A DNA stretch of 64,000 bases from DAOMFB01 sp963721385 (GCA_963721385.1 CAVRJB010000019.1:868001-932000); one strand, 5' to 3'; positions 38,556 through 50,100 are shown, counted from the first letter of the stretch. The notes: a model not told the origin generated them from the sequence alone. Numbers and translations: made by a program.

Positions 38556-39949
38556 CGAGGCCCGAAGAGGGAAGCGCCCGCCTCGAGAGGCGGCTCGGGG
38601 CGTGGGACGGGGCGCTCCTGACGGTCGGCTCGGTCGTCGGGACGGGGATCTTCCTGACGACGGGCGACATCGCGAAGGCCCTGCCTCACCCGGGCCTGAT
38701 CCTCCTGGTCTGGCTGCTCGGGGGGCTCTTCACGCTCGCCGGTGCCCTGAGCTACGCCGAGCTGGGAGTCCTCTTTCCGCGGGCCGGCGGGATCTACCAC
38801 TTCCTCAAGGAGGCCTTCGGCCCGTTCGCCGGCTTCCTGTACGGATGGACTTCTTTCGTCGTCATCATGTCCGGCGGCATCGCGGCGATCGCCGTCGGGT
38901 TCGGGGAATACCTCGGCGCGTTCGTCCCGTTCTTCGCGGGCGGGCGGGTTCTCGTCGAGCTTCCCTTCGGCCCCTTCATCTGGAGACTCGAAGGACCGCA
39001 GATCGCCGGTGCGATCGCGATCCTGCTTCTCACGCTGCTCAACCACGCAGGGCTCCGTGAGGGAGTGGCGGTGCAGAACGTTCTCACCGTCGTGAAGGGC
39101 GGCGCGCTCCTCGTCCTGGCCCTGCTCGGGCTTTTCGGAACGGAGTCCGTCTGGCGGGCGGTGACCGCTCCCGTCGGCCTCTCGCCCCGGGCCTTGCTGG
39201 CCGGACTCGCGAGCGCGATGGTCGCGGCGCTCTGGACGTACGACGGGTGGTATGCGCTGACGCTGTCGGCGGGCGAGGTGCGCCGTCCGGCGCGCGACCT
39301 GCCCCGGGGCCTCGTGGGCGGGACGGCGGCCGTCGTCGGGCTCTATCTGCTCGTGAACGTTGCGTACCTTCGGGCCCTTCCGATGAATCGCCTGGCCGGG
39401 ATGACCCGCGTCGGCGAAGGGGCCGCCGAGGCTCTCCTCGGGCCCTCGGGCGGCCGGCTCGTCGCCGCGCTGATCGCGGTCTCGATGCTGGGCTGCCTCG
39501 CGGCGACGATCCTCTACGCCTCCCGTCTCTACGTTCCGATGGCCGAAGACGGGGTTTTCTTCGAGGCCGCGGGGCGCGTCGACCCGGCAAGGCACACGCC
39601 CGCCGGAGCTCTCTGGTTGCAGGGCGTCTGGAGCGCGCTTCTGGCCGTGACCGGCGGCTACCGCGCGCTCTACACGTGGGTGACGTTTGCGGCGGTGCTG
39701 TTCCACGTGGCCACGTGCATGGCGCTCTTCGTCCTCCGGCGCACCCGGCCAGACGCCGAACGCCCCTACCGCGCGTGGGGCTATCCCGTCGTCCCGGTGC
39801 TGTTCCTCCTCGCAAGTCTCGCCCTCACGGTGGCCACGCTCTTCCAGAACCCGGTCGAATCGGGCCTGGGCCTGATCGTCGTGGCCTCGGGCGTGCCGGC
39901 GTGGCTCTGGTGGCGGAGGAGAAAGGGCGTCGGGTTCCGGGGCGCTTGA
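38552..39949 (+). CDS. APC-superfamily amino acid/amine permease
   Basis: 465 residues with about 12-14 TM segments. The conserved first helix GAWDGALLTVGSVVGTGIFLTTG carries the unwound substrate-binding GTG motif, and SYAELGVLFPRAGGIYHFLKEAFG follows. Typical of the APC family (amino acid/polyamine/organocation), transporting a cationic or zwitterionic solute with H+ or Na+. Translationally coupled to the Rieske oxygenase and upstream of the corrinoid cluster, so it may import the shared substrate, such as a betaine. Confidence 0.85.
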   Translation: MTRPEEGSARLERRLGAWDGALLTVGSVVGTGIFLTTGDIAKALPHPGLILLVWLLGGLFTLAGALSYAELGVLFPRAGGIYHFLKEAFGPFAGFLYGWTSFVVIMSGGIAAIAVGFGEYLGAFVPFFAGGRVLVELPFGPFIWRLEGPQIAGAIAILLLTLLNHAGLREGVAVQNVLTVVKGGALLVLALLGLFGTESVWRAVTAPVGLSPRALLAGLASAMVAALWTYDGWYALTLSAGEVRRPARDLPRGLVGGTAAVVGLYLLVNVAYLRALPMNRLAGMTRVGEGAAEALLGPSGGRLVAALIAVSMLGCLAATILYASRLYVPMAEDGVFFEAAGRVDPARHTPAGALWLQGVWSALLAVTGGYRALYTWVTFAAVLFHVATCMALFVLRRTRPDAERPYRAWGYPVVPVLFLLASLALTVATLFQNPVESGLGLIVVASGVPAWLWWRRRKGVGFRGA

Positions 39950-40004
39950 CACGCCGAGAGGCGGCAATCAATAGTCGTCGAAAAAGAGAGGGCGGAGTCC
40001 TCAC

Positions 40005-40649
40005 ATGTACGCCGAGATGAAACAGGCGGTCGTCCTCGGGGACGCGGCCCGGGCGAGGCAGCTCGCCGAAGGCATCGTCGACGGCGAAGGCGACCTCGTC
40101 GCGGCGATCGAACAGGGCTTTGCCGCCGGGATCCGCCGGGTGGGAGATCTTTGGGAGGAGGGAGAGTATTTCCTCCCCGAGCTCGTCCAGGGCGCCGAGG
40201 CCATGAAGGCCGCCATGTCGGTTCTCCAGCCCGCGCTTCGCAAGCTCCACGGCGGGCAGGCCTCGAAAGGCCGGGTGGTCATCGGAACGGTTCAGGGAGA
40301 CCTCCACGACATCGGGAAGACCCTCGTCGCGACTCTTCTGTCGGCGGGAGGTTTCGAGGTCGACGACCTCGGCAGCGACGTGCCTGTCGATCGATTCCTC
40401 GCACGGGCCAAGGAAAACGGCGCCGACATCATTGCGGCCTCGGCGCTCCTGACCACCACCATGCCGGCCCAGAAGGCGATCGCCGCGGCCATCCCGTCCC
40501 TGGGGCTCACCCGGCGGCCCCGGCTCCTCATCGGCGGCGCGCCGACCACGGCGGCCTGGGCGACGGAGATCGGCGCGGCCTGGGCGGAAAACGCCCTTCG
40601 CGCCGTCGCGGTCGCCGAAGCGCTGGTGGGCGCCGCAAGGCACGCCTGA
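40005..40649 (+). CDS. Corrinoid (B12-binding) methyl carrier protein, MtbC/MtgC-like
   Basis: 214 residues in two domains: an N-terminal helical B12-binding-2 domain (IEQGFAAGIRRVGDLWEEGEYFLPEL) and a Rossmann-like B12-binding domain with D99-L-H101-D-I-G104 (TVQGDLHDIGKTLVA), whose histidine ligates cobalt. It carries the methyl group from a substrate-specific methyltransferase to an acceptor enzyme. First gene of a four-gene unit with a homocysteine methyltransferase (21 bp downstream), an activation-like protein and an MttB homologue. Confidence 0.92.
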   Translation: MYAEMKQAVVLGDAARARQLAEGIVDGEGDLVAAIEQGFAAGIRRVGDLWEEGEYFLPELVQGAEAMKAAMSVLQPALRKLHGGQASKGRVVIGTVQGDLHDIGKTLVATLLSAGGFEVDDLGSDVPVDRFLARAKENGADIIAASALLTTTMPAQKAIAAAIPSLGLTRRPRLLIGGAPTTAAWATEIGAAWAENALRAVAVAEALVGAARHA

Positions 40650-40670
40650 GCGAGTCTCTTACAGAGACGC

Positions 40671-41561
40671 ATGAACGCCTTCGCCGAGCGCCTGCGCCGC
40701 CGCGAAACGACCCTGCTGGACGGGGGCCTCGGCAGCCTGCTCATCGCTCGGGGCCTCCCCGGGGGCGCGGCGCCCGAGTCGTGGGTCCTTTCGCGGCCCG
40801 CGGAGGTCAGCCGCGCGCACGCCGACTACGTCGCCGCCGGGAGCGACGCCGTACACGCGGCGACCTTCGGGGCGAACGCGATTCGCCTGGCGCGGTTCTC
40901 TCTCGCCGACCGGTGCGAGGTTCTCAACGCGGACGCCGTTCGGCTGGCTCGTGACTCCGGCGCACGCTTCGTCCTTGCGGACGTCGGTCCCACGGGCGAG
41001 TACCTCCCTCCGGTCGGGGCGGCCGACCCGCGGGCCTTTCGGGAAGCGTTCCTTCAGCAGGGGAGGGCGCTGGCCGCCGCCGCGCCGGACGCCCTCCACG
41101 TCGAGACGATGTCGGACCTCCGCGAGGCCCTGGTCGCGCTGGAGGCCCTGTTGGAAGCCGCGCCGGCGATTCCCGTCATGGTGTCGCTGACCTTCGAGCG
41201 GAAGAAGCGCGGTTTCTTCACGATCATGGGGGATCCGCTGGCGGGAGCGCTCCGGGCGCTTGCAGGCGCGGGGGCCGCCGCTGTCGGCGCGAACTGCACG
41301 CTCGCGAGCGGCGAGATGCGGCGGCTCGCCGAGGAGGCCCGCGGAGCGGTAGATCTGCCGCTCGTCATCCAGCCCAATGCCGGGTCGCCGGAGACCCGGG
41401 AGGGCTCGGTTTACTACTCGCAGGCGCCCGACGCCTTCGCCGACGACATGGCTCTGGTCGCCTCCCTCGGCGTCGAGCTGGTCGGCGGATGCTGTGGAAC
41501 CGATCCGCGCTTCATCCGGGCTCTCAGGAGCCGCCTCGTGTCGACGGGACCTCGCGCGTGA
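40671..41561 (+). CDS. Homocysteine S-methyltransferase domain protein
   Basis: 296 residues of the Hcy-binding TIM barrel: TTLLDGGLGSLLIARG at the N-terminus and zinc ligands C209 (VGANCTLASGEM) plus C274 and C275 (LVGGCCGTDPRFI), as in MetH module 1, BHMT and MmuM. It should transfer a methyl group to homocysteine, giving methionine. The partner corrinoid gene directly upstream suggests methylcobalamin as donor. Its stop overlaps the next start (GTGA). BHMT-type direct transfer cannot be excluded. Confidence 0.88.
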   Translation: MNAFAERLRRRETTLLDGGLGSLLIARGLPGGAAPESWVLSRPAEVSRAHADYVAAGSDAVHAATFGANAIRLARFSLADRCEVLNADAVRLARDSGARFVLADVGPTGEYLPPVGAADPRAFREAFLQQGRALAAAAPDALHVETMSDLREALVALEALLEAAPAIPVMVSLTFERKKRGFFTIMGDPLAGALRALAGAGAAAVGANCTLASGEMRRLAEEARGAVDLPLVIQPNAGSPETREGSVYYSQAPDAFADDMALVASLGVELVGGCCGTDPRFIRALRSRLVSTGPRA

Positions 41562-42292
41562 CCGGGACGCGCACGCGCGGCCCGACGCCGCCGGCGGCTG
41601 TGGCGTCCGCAGGGCCTCCCATGATCGTCGAAAGGCTTCGACTCTCGATTCGGGAGAGAGAGGTCCTGCACTTTCTCGGCTACCCGGCAGGGCGGCGTCC
41701 TCCGGCGCGACTCGAGCCCCTCCTCGAGGGGACTCTTCACGAGGCGAGAAGGCTGGCGGCGGCGCGCGGCGCCTTCCGGACGTTTCCGGTCTCCTCGGCC
41801 GCCGAGGTCGGCCTCCCGGCGGAGGAGGCCGACGGGCTCGTTCTCGGCCTCGTCACCGCGGGAGGCGGGATCGAGCAACGCGTGACGGAGCTGCTCGGCC
41901 GGGGAGAAGCTGCCCGCGCCCTTCTGCTGGATGCCGCCGGGAGCGCCGCCGCGGAAGAAGCCGCCCACCGGCTGAGCGTCCGGGTCGTCGGCGGAAGGAC
42001 GAGCGAGGGGGCCGACGTCGGCTGCCGGGTCAGCCCCGGATACGGCCGCTGGCCCCTTTCCGCGCAGGAAGCGCTCTTCGCGCGCCTCCCTCACGACGCG
42101 GTGGGCGTCTCGCTGAATCCTTCCATGATGATGGTCCCGCGAAAGTCGATCTCCTTCGCCCTCTGGATCGGCGCGAAAGGCGCGCCGAGATCGGGGCTCT
42201 CCGGATGCGACACGTGCGGCCTTCCCCAGTGCCGCTACCGCCGGCCCGCCGGAGGCGGGGCATTGCGTTCTTCCCGCGAGGTGACGAGCTGA
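41558..42292 (+). CDS. MetH activation-domain-like protein
   Basis: 244 residues if GTG 41558 (overlapping the preceding stop) is the start; ATG 41621 is an alternative. The C-terminal half has SPGYGRWPLSAQEALF, a pattern like the SAM-binding loop of the cobalamin-dependent methionine synthase activation domain. GVSLNPSMMMVPRKSISF and a terminal cysteine motif SGCDTCGLPQCRYR follow. It probably helps reductive reactivation of the corrinoid protein, perhaps with a bound metal or Fe-S cluster at the C-x2-C-x4-C site. Its TGA overlaps the mttB-like ATG (TGATG). Confidence 0.8.
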   Translation: MTGTRTRGPTPPAAVASAGPPMIVERLRLSIREREVLHFLGYPAGRRPPARLEPLLEGTLHEARRLAAARGAFRTFPVSSAAEVGLPAEEADGLVLGLVTAGGGIEQRVTELLGRGEAARALLLDAAGSAAAEEAAHRLSVRVVGGRTSEGADVGCRVSPGYGRWPLSAQEALFARLPHDAVGVSLNPSMMMVPRKSISFALWIGAKGAPRSGLSGCDTCGLPQCRYRRPAGGGALRSSREVTS

Positions 42293-43754
42293 TGGCACTG
42301 CAACTGAGACCCACCGTCTCCCTGTTCTCTTCCGACGACGTGGAGACCGTCGTCCGAGAGGCGATCAGCGTCCTTTCCCAAACCGGGGTCCTCGTCGAGA
42401 ACGCACGACGGCCAGGTTCTTCTGAAAGGAGGGGGAGCTTCGGAGGCGGGCGGCCGCTTCAGGATTCCGGAGGCCATGGCTCGCGGGGCGCTCGCGACCG
42501 TTCCGCCGCGCATCGGGGTCTTCGACCGGGAGGGCGCTCCCGCGATGGACCTCGGCGGAGATCGCGTTCACTTCGATCCCGGCTCCGCGGCCATCCACCT
42601 CTTCGACGCCCGCGACGGGCCGGCGCCGCGCGATCGGGACCGATGACGTCGTCCGGTTCGCCCGCCTCGTCGACGGCCTGCCGAACTACGCCGCCCAGTC
42701 GACGGCGCTGACGCCGGGCGACGTCCCCGGCGAGGTCGCGGACCGGTACCGGCTCTACCTGATCCTCAGGAGCGCCGTGAAGCCTGTCGTCACCGGCACG
42801 TTCCGGAAGGACGGCTTCGCCCCCATGCGCGAGATGCTCCTCGCCGTGCGCGGGAGCGACTCGGAGCTGAAGCGCCGTCCCCTCGCCATTTTCGACTGTT
42901 GTCCGAGCCCCCCGCTGAAGTGGAGCGACCTGACCTGCCAGGCCCTCGTCGACTGCGCCCGCTCCGGGATCCCCGCCGAGCTGGTCTCCATGCCGCTGAC
43001 CGGCGCGACCTCGCCGGTCACCCTCCGCGAGGCCATCGTCCAGCAGTGCGCGGAGAACCTGAGCGGCGTCGTCATCCACCAGCTGGCGGGCCCCGGCTCG
43101 CCGATCGTCTGGGGCGGCTCGCCTGCCGCCGTCGACATGCGCCACGGCACGACCCCGATGGGCGCCGTGGAGACGATGATGATCAACCTCGGGTCGTCGC
43201 AGGTGGGAAAGCGGCTCGGCCTGCCGACGCACGCCTACATGGGGCTGTCGGACTCGAAGTGCCCCGACTATCAGGCGGGGCTCGAATCCGGGGTCGGATC
43301 CATCCTCGCGGCGCTGGCCGGCATCAACGTCGTCTCCGGCCCCGGAATGCTCGACTTCGAGATCTGCCAGTCGTTCGAGAAGCTCCTCCTCGATCACGAT
43401 GCCTGCGGCATGGCGCTGCGGCTCGTCCGCGGGATCGAGCACCGTGAGGAGGGCGCCGTCGACCTGATCCGGCAGGTCGTCGAATCGACCGAGTTCCTCT
43501 CGCACCCTCACACGCGGAAGCACTGGCGGGAGGAGCTGACCATCGCGTCGCCGCTGGTGGCGCGGGACACCTACGGCGACTGGGAGGCCCGGGGCGCTCC
43601 CCGGGCGGACGAGGTGGCCGCGAAGGAGGTCGAGCGCCGGCTCTCGAAGTCCCCGCCCCGCCCGCCGGCGGCCGACGTGACCCGCGCTCTCGACGAGATC
43701 ATGCAGCGCGAGGCCCGGGCCGCCGGCCTCTCAGAGCTGCCCGCCGTCGAGTGA
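42292..43754 (+). CDS. MttB-family (non-pyrrolysine) quaternary amine methyltransferase (two frameshifts)
   Basis: About 485 residues. After QLRPTVSLFSSDDVETVV the frame slips at ~42400-42407, is readable as GQVLLKGGGASEAGGRFRIP ... FDREGAPAMDLGGDR, slips again at ~42617-42622 (extra C in GGGCCGG), then is intact: AIGTDDVVRFARLVDGLP, AIFDCCPSPPLKWSD, GVVIHQLAGPGSPIVWGGSPA, HTRKHWREEL. The fold is that of trimethylamine methyltransferase, but no in-frame amber codon is seen, so it belongs with non-pyrrolysine homologues such as MtgB (glycine betaine) or MtcB (carnitine). It would demethylate a quaternary amine onto the corrinoid protein encoded three genes upstream. Confidence 0.87.
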
Positions 43755-44104
43755 GGTTCGGTCAGCCCGAGCCTATCGACTGGCGGAAGATCAACCCCCC
43801 GGCGGCGGCGTACTCGACCTGATGCTTCAGGGAAAGCCCGCGCGGGGCCGCCGAGGAACCGAGAGCAAGAACATGGGGTCAATCCAGCCGACTTTCCTCC
43901 ACTTTCATTCTGGGTGGCCGAAGAAGCCGTGCTGTCGCTGAGCGTTTCGATTCATCTGCATCATGCGCTCGTAGGATCTTGGAGACATTCTGTCTTTAAC
44001 TAGACGTACTCGCGACGAAAGGAACGCTCTTGCTCAACAAGGGGGGCCTCGTTAGCCGAATGGCGATAGCCGTTCGACGAAAGAGGTGGAGAACTCGCTA
44101 ATTC
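43755..44104 (+). other. Non-coding region upstream of the RHS gene
   Basis: About 350 bp with lower GC than its neighbours and no supported gene. It contains an 8-bp stem with GATA loop (CGAATGGC-GATA-GCCGTTCG, near 44058-44077) and two GACGAAAG motifs about 60 nt apart (near 44013 and 44077). The organisation resembles a structured leader, but it does not match a riboswitch class that I can name. The RHS start at 44105 has only a weak ribosome site. Confidence 0.4.
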
Positions 44105-47100
44105 ATGCAGATGCAGACGAGTACCAATGACGTCCCGGCGCTTCGAGTCTCAGCTCTTGGACTGGCGTCTCTCTCTGCTCTTATCGGCACCCTCGTGCCG
44201 ACGCGCAACGCTCAAACCTGCGTCAAGCACTCCGACTTCGAGGGCTGCGGCCTGCCAGCCGCGAGCAGTGCTTCCCGGTCCTGGCAGGGCCGTCCTTCCT
44301 GGCTCCAAGACCCTGGCGGTGCCCGGACCTGGCAGGATACCGCCGGGCGCCGCAGAGCCCGCTCAAGCACGTGCGAGCCCCCCCTCGGCAACTCCATCCC
44401 GAACTGCTGCGGGGGCCGGCCGCCCAGCGACAGTCCCGCCCCGACGATTCTCGCTTCGCACCGCGGGGCACGCGGCTTGCTCGTCGACTACGACGCCCCC
44501 AACTTGTACTGCACCGACGGTGGGGATTGGCCCCCCTTCTTCACCTGCACCAACGACCCCATGGTGGACGGCGATCACCTGTCCATCAGCGATTCCGGAG
44601 GGCCATCGAGTTCGCCTTGCATCTACTTCGAGCACGGCACGTGGGACACGGGCATCGACATCCCGTGCGGAACGACGAGAAGCTATCAGGCATCGATCAG
44701 CTACATCAAGGCCGGAGGTTCGTTGACGGCCAGCACGACGCTGGCGCCCCTTCACCGGCACCTGCCCGGATCGCCAAATGCTGCCCTTTCACCGGGGCGT
44801 CGGGCAGCCGATCAACGTCGGCTCGGGCGACGTCATGGCCACCGAGCGCACTCTTCAGCGTCGGTCAGGGCCCTCTGTCGCTGCCGTTCTCGCTCACGTA
44901 CCACAGCTCGGTCCCCATGTTCCCCGGGCTCGTCGAGCTCGCCGGTGGGGGTCGGATGGACGCATCCGTACGCCCAGACCCTCAGGCCCGAGGACGCCAC
45001 CAACAACCGCCTCTATCACATCACGGCCGGGGGCTACGAGTCGGAGTACGCGCGGATCGCCCCCGACACAACCTGGATCGCCATCAACCCGGGAGAGCTT
45101 CGGGGCGCGATCAAGCAGGTGGGCTCGGAGTACCAGCTCACGAACCTCGAGGGCACCGTGACGCATTTCGACGTGGCCACGGGAAACTGGCTGGCCACCA
45201 CCGACCGCTGGGGGAACAGCATCACCGGGACTTACACGGGCGGCCAGCTCACGACGATCACCGACTCGGAGGGGCGACAGATCCAGCTCGTCTACGGGAG
45301 CGGGCAGGTGACGATTACTCTGCCCGACGGCAATGTCTGGAAGCTCGTCCTGGGCGCCAGCAACACCCTCACGCAGATTTTCGATCCCATGCACTTGGGG
45401 GCAGCTCCCTGGCACAGCTACGCCTACCAGAATGACCACCTGGGAGCCCTGCGCCTGCTCACCTCGATCACGGACGATGCGGGCCAACAGCTCGAGGGAC
45501 ACACCTACGACTCCGTGACCGACCGTGGGCTGACCTCCTCGCAGGCTGGCGGCACGCGGAGCAACGTCAGCATCGTCTACAACACTCCGACGACTCGCAC
45601 CGTCACTCACACGATCGACGGCTCCACACAGGAGACGACCACATTCACAATGGCCTACCTCGTCGGCCGTTGGCTTCCTACGCAGATCTCGGGCCCGTGC
45701 GCCTCCTGCGGCGGCTCGGACGCCGACCTTCAGCTCTTCACGTACGACTACTCCAACCATGTGATCGACAAGAAGAACGGCTCGGGGGCGGAGCAGTCCG
45801 AGACCCAGTACACCTACGACGGCAACGGAATGATGCTCACGCGGAAAGAGGCCGTGGGCAAACCCGAGCAGCAGACGACGACTTATGCCTACGGCTATGC
45901 CTCCGGAACCCCGTCGGGCGGCGCCCCCTGGCCCAGTTTTGTCACTTCCGTGACTCAGTCCTCGGTCGCCAAGGCCTTCCAGAGCAAGGTGACGACGTAC
46001 GCCTGGAATGCCGCTGGAACGCCCGAGACCACGCTGACGACCTCTGCGTCCGGCTACCTGAAGAACACTGACACCTCGCCGACCGTCTACACGACGACGA
46101 CGATCTTCGATTCTCACCATCGCCAGACCGAGACGGACGGCCCCGCGGCCAACCAGAGGACCACCTTCTCGTACTTCGCCGACGCGGACGCCACACTGAA
46201 TCGGCGCGGGCGTCTCCAGCGAACATCGGTCTACACCTCGGCCACGGCTCACCTGGACACGCAGTACGACAACTACGACGTTTTCGGAACGGCGAAGAAG
46301 GTCCTGGATGCCAATGGCGTCGAGACCGACCGCGTGACGGACGCCGTGGGCCGGGTCACCAGCGTAACCTCCCTCCATGTCACGGGCGATCCCAATGAGA
46401 CGCTCGACTACACCACCGGCTACGCGTACGACACCCGGGACCGCCTCACGAAGGTGACCCTGCCGCTCGGCAACCAGCTCCAGTACAAATACGAAGACGG
46501 TACGAATCGGCTGACCGACACGATTCGGGCCGATGCCTCGGGGATCCAGCGGGAGAGGCTGCACCTGACGCTGAACGTCATCGGAGGCAAGACCCTGGAA
46601 GAGGCCCAGAGCTGTGACGCGCCCGCCACCACCTGCGCCGCCTGGACGACCCGGCGAAGCGACAGCTTCAGCTACGACTCGCACAACAGGCTTTCTGCCA
46701 TGACCCACCCCGATGCCACGCACCTGAACTACACGTACGACAGCCGAGGCAACCTCCTGACCGTCCAGGACGAGCGGCACACCGCCGCGAACACGGTCTA
46801 TGCCTATGACTTCCTGAACCGGCTCAAGACGGTCACCCAGCGCCAGACGCTCGTCGTCGGCCCGGACGTGGTCACGCAGTACTCCTACGACGTCCAGGAC
46901 AACCTCACTGTCGTGACGGATCCGAACAGCAACGTCACGACCTACGCGTACGACGACTTCCGGCGGATGCAGATGCAGACGAGCCCCGTCACCGGTGTCA
47001 CGAGCTACGCCTACGACCCGGCGGGGAACCTGCTGACCTCCACCGACGCCAACGCGGCCACCACGACCCGCGTTTACGACGCGGCCAACCGTGTCACGGG

Positions 47101-50100
47101 CGCCAGCTCCGCCCGGACGGGCTTCACGACCGAGGCCGTGACCTGGACCTATGACAGCTCCACCGCGGGCGCCTACGGGCTGGGGCGTCTCGCCACGATG
47201 GCGGACCCCTCGGGGTCGACCACGTACGCCTACGAGCGGCGCGGGCTCATGCGGTCCGAGGGGCGGAGCGTCCAGGGGAACGCCTACTCCCTCGCCTACG
47301 GCTACGACGCGAACGGAAACCGCAGCAAGGTCACGTATCCATCCGGGATGCTGGTCAACTACGCCTTCGACTTCGCCGACCGGCCGCTGTCGGCCTCCTC
47401 GGGAACGACGACGTTCGTCTCCGCGGCGGCCTACGCCCCATTCGGGCCGGAGACGCAGATCACGTACGGTAACGGCACGACGAAGACAGTGACCTATGAC
47501 CAGCGGTACCGGCCCGCCGAGAACAAGCTCACCGCCGGGGCCAATACCCTGGCCGACTACGTCTACCAGAAAGACGCCACCAGCAACATCATCCAGATCC
47601 ACGACGCGACGAATGCCGCCTACAACCGTGACATCGGCTACGACGACCTCAACCGCCTGACCACGGCCAACACCGGATCCTCCCTTTGGGGCACGGCCAC
47701 AGGCAACAGCTACACCTACGACAGCATGGGGAACGTCCTGAGCCTGACGCTCGGGACGGCCCGGACGGCCACCTTCACATACGTCCAGAACGCCTCGTCC
47801 AAGAACCTGCCGAAGCTGGCCTCCGTCACGGAGACCGGCCCCGGGACGCGGACCGTTGCCTACGACGCCGCGGCCAACGAAAGCTCGGTCGGTACCGGGA
47901 CCTTCAGCTATTCCACCCGCAACCTCCTGGCCACCGGCGACGGGAACGCGTACACGTACGACGGGCGCGGGCTGCGCACGGTGACCACGGTGACGGGCAG
48001 CCCGACGCCCACGCCCACTCCCACGCCGACGTTGACACCCACCTCGACCCCAACGGCCACACCCACCTCAACTCCGACGGCCACCCCGACGGCGGCTGCT
48101 ACCGCCACGCCGACAGTAACGCCGACGGTGACGCCGACGCGGACGCCGTCAATCACGCCGAGCCGCACGCCGACAGCGACGATTTCGGCCGACGCCGAGC
48201 CGCAACGCCGACGGTGAACCCGACCGACGCGACGCCGTCGAACACGCCGAGCCGCACGCCGACGGCGACGATTTCGTCGCACGCCGACCGTACACGCCGA
48301 CGCGTAACTCTGCGCGGACGCGCGACGCCGTCGCACACACGCCGACGCCGGTCGACGCCGACGGTGACTCTGACGCGGACGCCGTCGAACACGCCGAGTC
48401 GCACCCCGACAGCGACGATTTCGTCCACGCCGACCGTCACGCCGACGGCGACCCTGACTCGGACTCCGTCGAACACGCCGAGTCGGACCCCAACAGCGAC
48501 GATTTCGTCCACGCCGACCGTCACGCCGACGGTGACGCTGACGCGGACGGCGTCGAACACGCCGAGTCGCACCCCGACATCGACGATTTCGGCCACGCCG
48601 ATCGCACGCCGACGGCGACGCTGACTCGGACGCCGTCGAACACGCCGAGTCGGACGCCAACAGCGACGATTTCGTCCACGCCGACCGTAACGCCGACGGT
48701 GACGCTGACGCGGACGGCGTCGAACACGCCGAGCCGCACGCCGACGGCGACGCTGACGCGAACGCCGTCGCACACGCCGAGCCGTCACGCCGACGGTGAC
48801 GCCGACGCGGACGGCGTCGAACACGCCGAGCCGCACGCCGACGGCGACGATTTCGTCCACGCCGAGCCGTCACGCCGACGGTGACGCTCGACGCGGACGG
48901 CGTCGAACACGCCGAGCCGCACGCCGACGGCGACGATTTCGGCCACGCCGAGCCGCACGCCGACGGTGACGCTGACGCGGACGGCGTCGAACACGCCGAG
49001 CCGCACGCCGACAGCGACGATTTCGTCCACGCCGACCGTCACGCCGACGGTGACGCTGACGCGGACGGCGTCGAACACGCCGAGCCGCACGCCGACGGCA
49101 ACGATTTCGTCCACGCCGACCGTAACGCCGACGGTGACGCTGACGCGGACGGCGTCGAACACGCCGAGCCGCACACCGACGGCGACGATTTCGTCCACGC
49201 CGACCGTCACGCCGACGGTGACGCTGACGCGGACACCGTCGAACACGCCGAGCCGCACGCCGACGGCGACGATTTCGGCCACGCCGAGCCGTACGCCGAC
49301 GGTGACCCTGACACGGACTCCGTCGAATACGCCGAGTCGCACGCCGACGGTGCCGACGCCACGCCGTCGAACACGCCGAGCCGCACACCGACGGCGACGA
49401 TTTCGGCCACGCCGACGCGTGACGCCGACGGTGACCCTGACGCCGACCGTGACCCCGACGCGGACGGTGACCCCGACGCGGACACCGTCAAACACGCCGA
49501 GCCGCACGCCGACGGTGCCGACGCCGACGCCGACGAACACGCCGAGCCGCACGCCGACGGCGACGATTTCGGCCACGCCGACGCGTGACGCCGACGGTGA
49601 CCCTGACGCCGACCGTGACCCCGACGCGGACGGTGACCCCGACGCGGACACCGTCGAACACGCCGAGCCGCACGCCTACGGTGCCGACGCCTACGCCGAC
49701 GAACACGCCGAGCCGTACGCCGACGGCCACCCCCACGGGCGGCCTGCAGACGATCACGAGCTTCTCGCCCACCAGCGGGGCCACGACCGGGACGACTGCT
49801 GAGACGACGCCGGCGGGAACCGGCACCAGCTCCGGAAGCTTCACCCGGGACGGTCTGATCCCCCGCGAGCCGGCAGATCTCTGGTACGCGCAGGGAAGGC
49901 CGGGAGGGCGGAGCCCGGGGATAGACCTGGTTTCGCGACGCTCGGGCCCGATCGGCCAGCCGGGGCTCTCCGGGTCAGCAGCCTCGCCGCCGCGGCGATA
50001 GACTTCGAGGGCGTCAAGGAGGCCGCTGGCTTGACAGAGCTGACGTCCGAGACCGGATCGAAGCAGCCGCAGCCGGTGGCTCAGCTGGCGTCTCTGGGGC

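Noticed and set aside
42292..43754. Pyrrolysine-containing MttB
   Set aside because: No in-frame amber codon was found within the readable portions, and no pylRS/pylT genes are visible, so it is a non-Pyl homologue.
43990..44104. Cyclic-di-GMP (GEMM) riboswitch
   Set aside because: The GACGAAAG motifs recall it, but the conserved GCAAACC and GACGCAAAGCC elements are absent.
48149..49651. Minus-strand ORFs with repeated V-G-V-R-L-G-V-F units
   Set aside because: They are reverse-frame readings of the Thr/Pro minisatellite; the plus frame continues the RHS protein.
48000..49740. CRISPR array
   Set aside because: The repeats are contiguous 84-bp coding units without spacers of unrelated sequence, and no cas gene is present.
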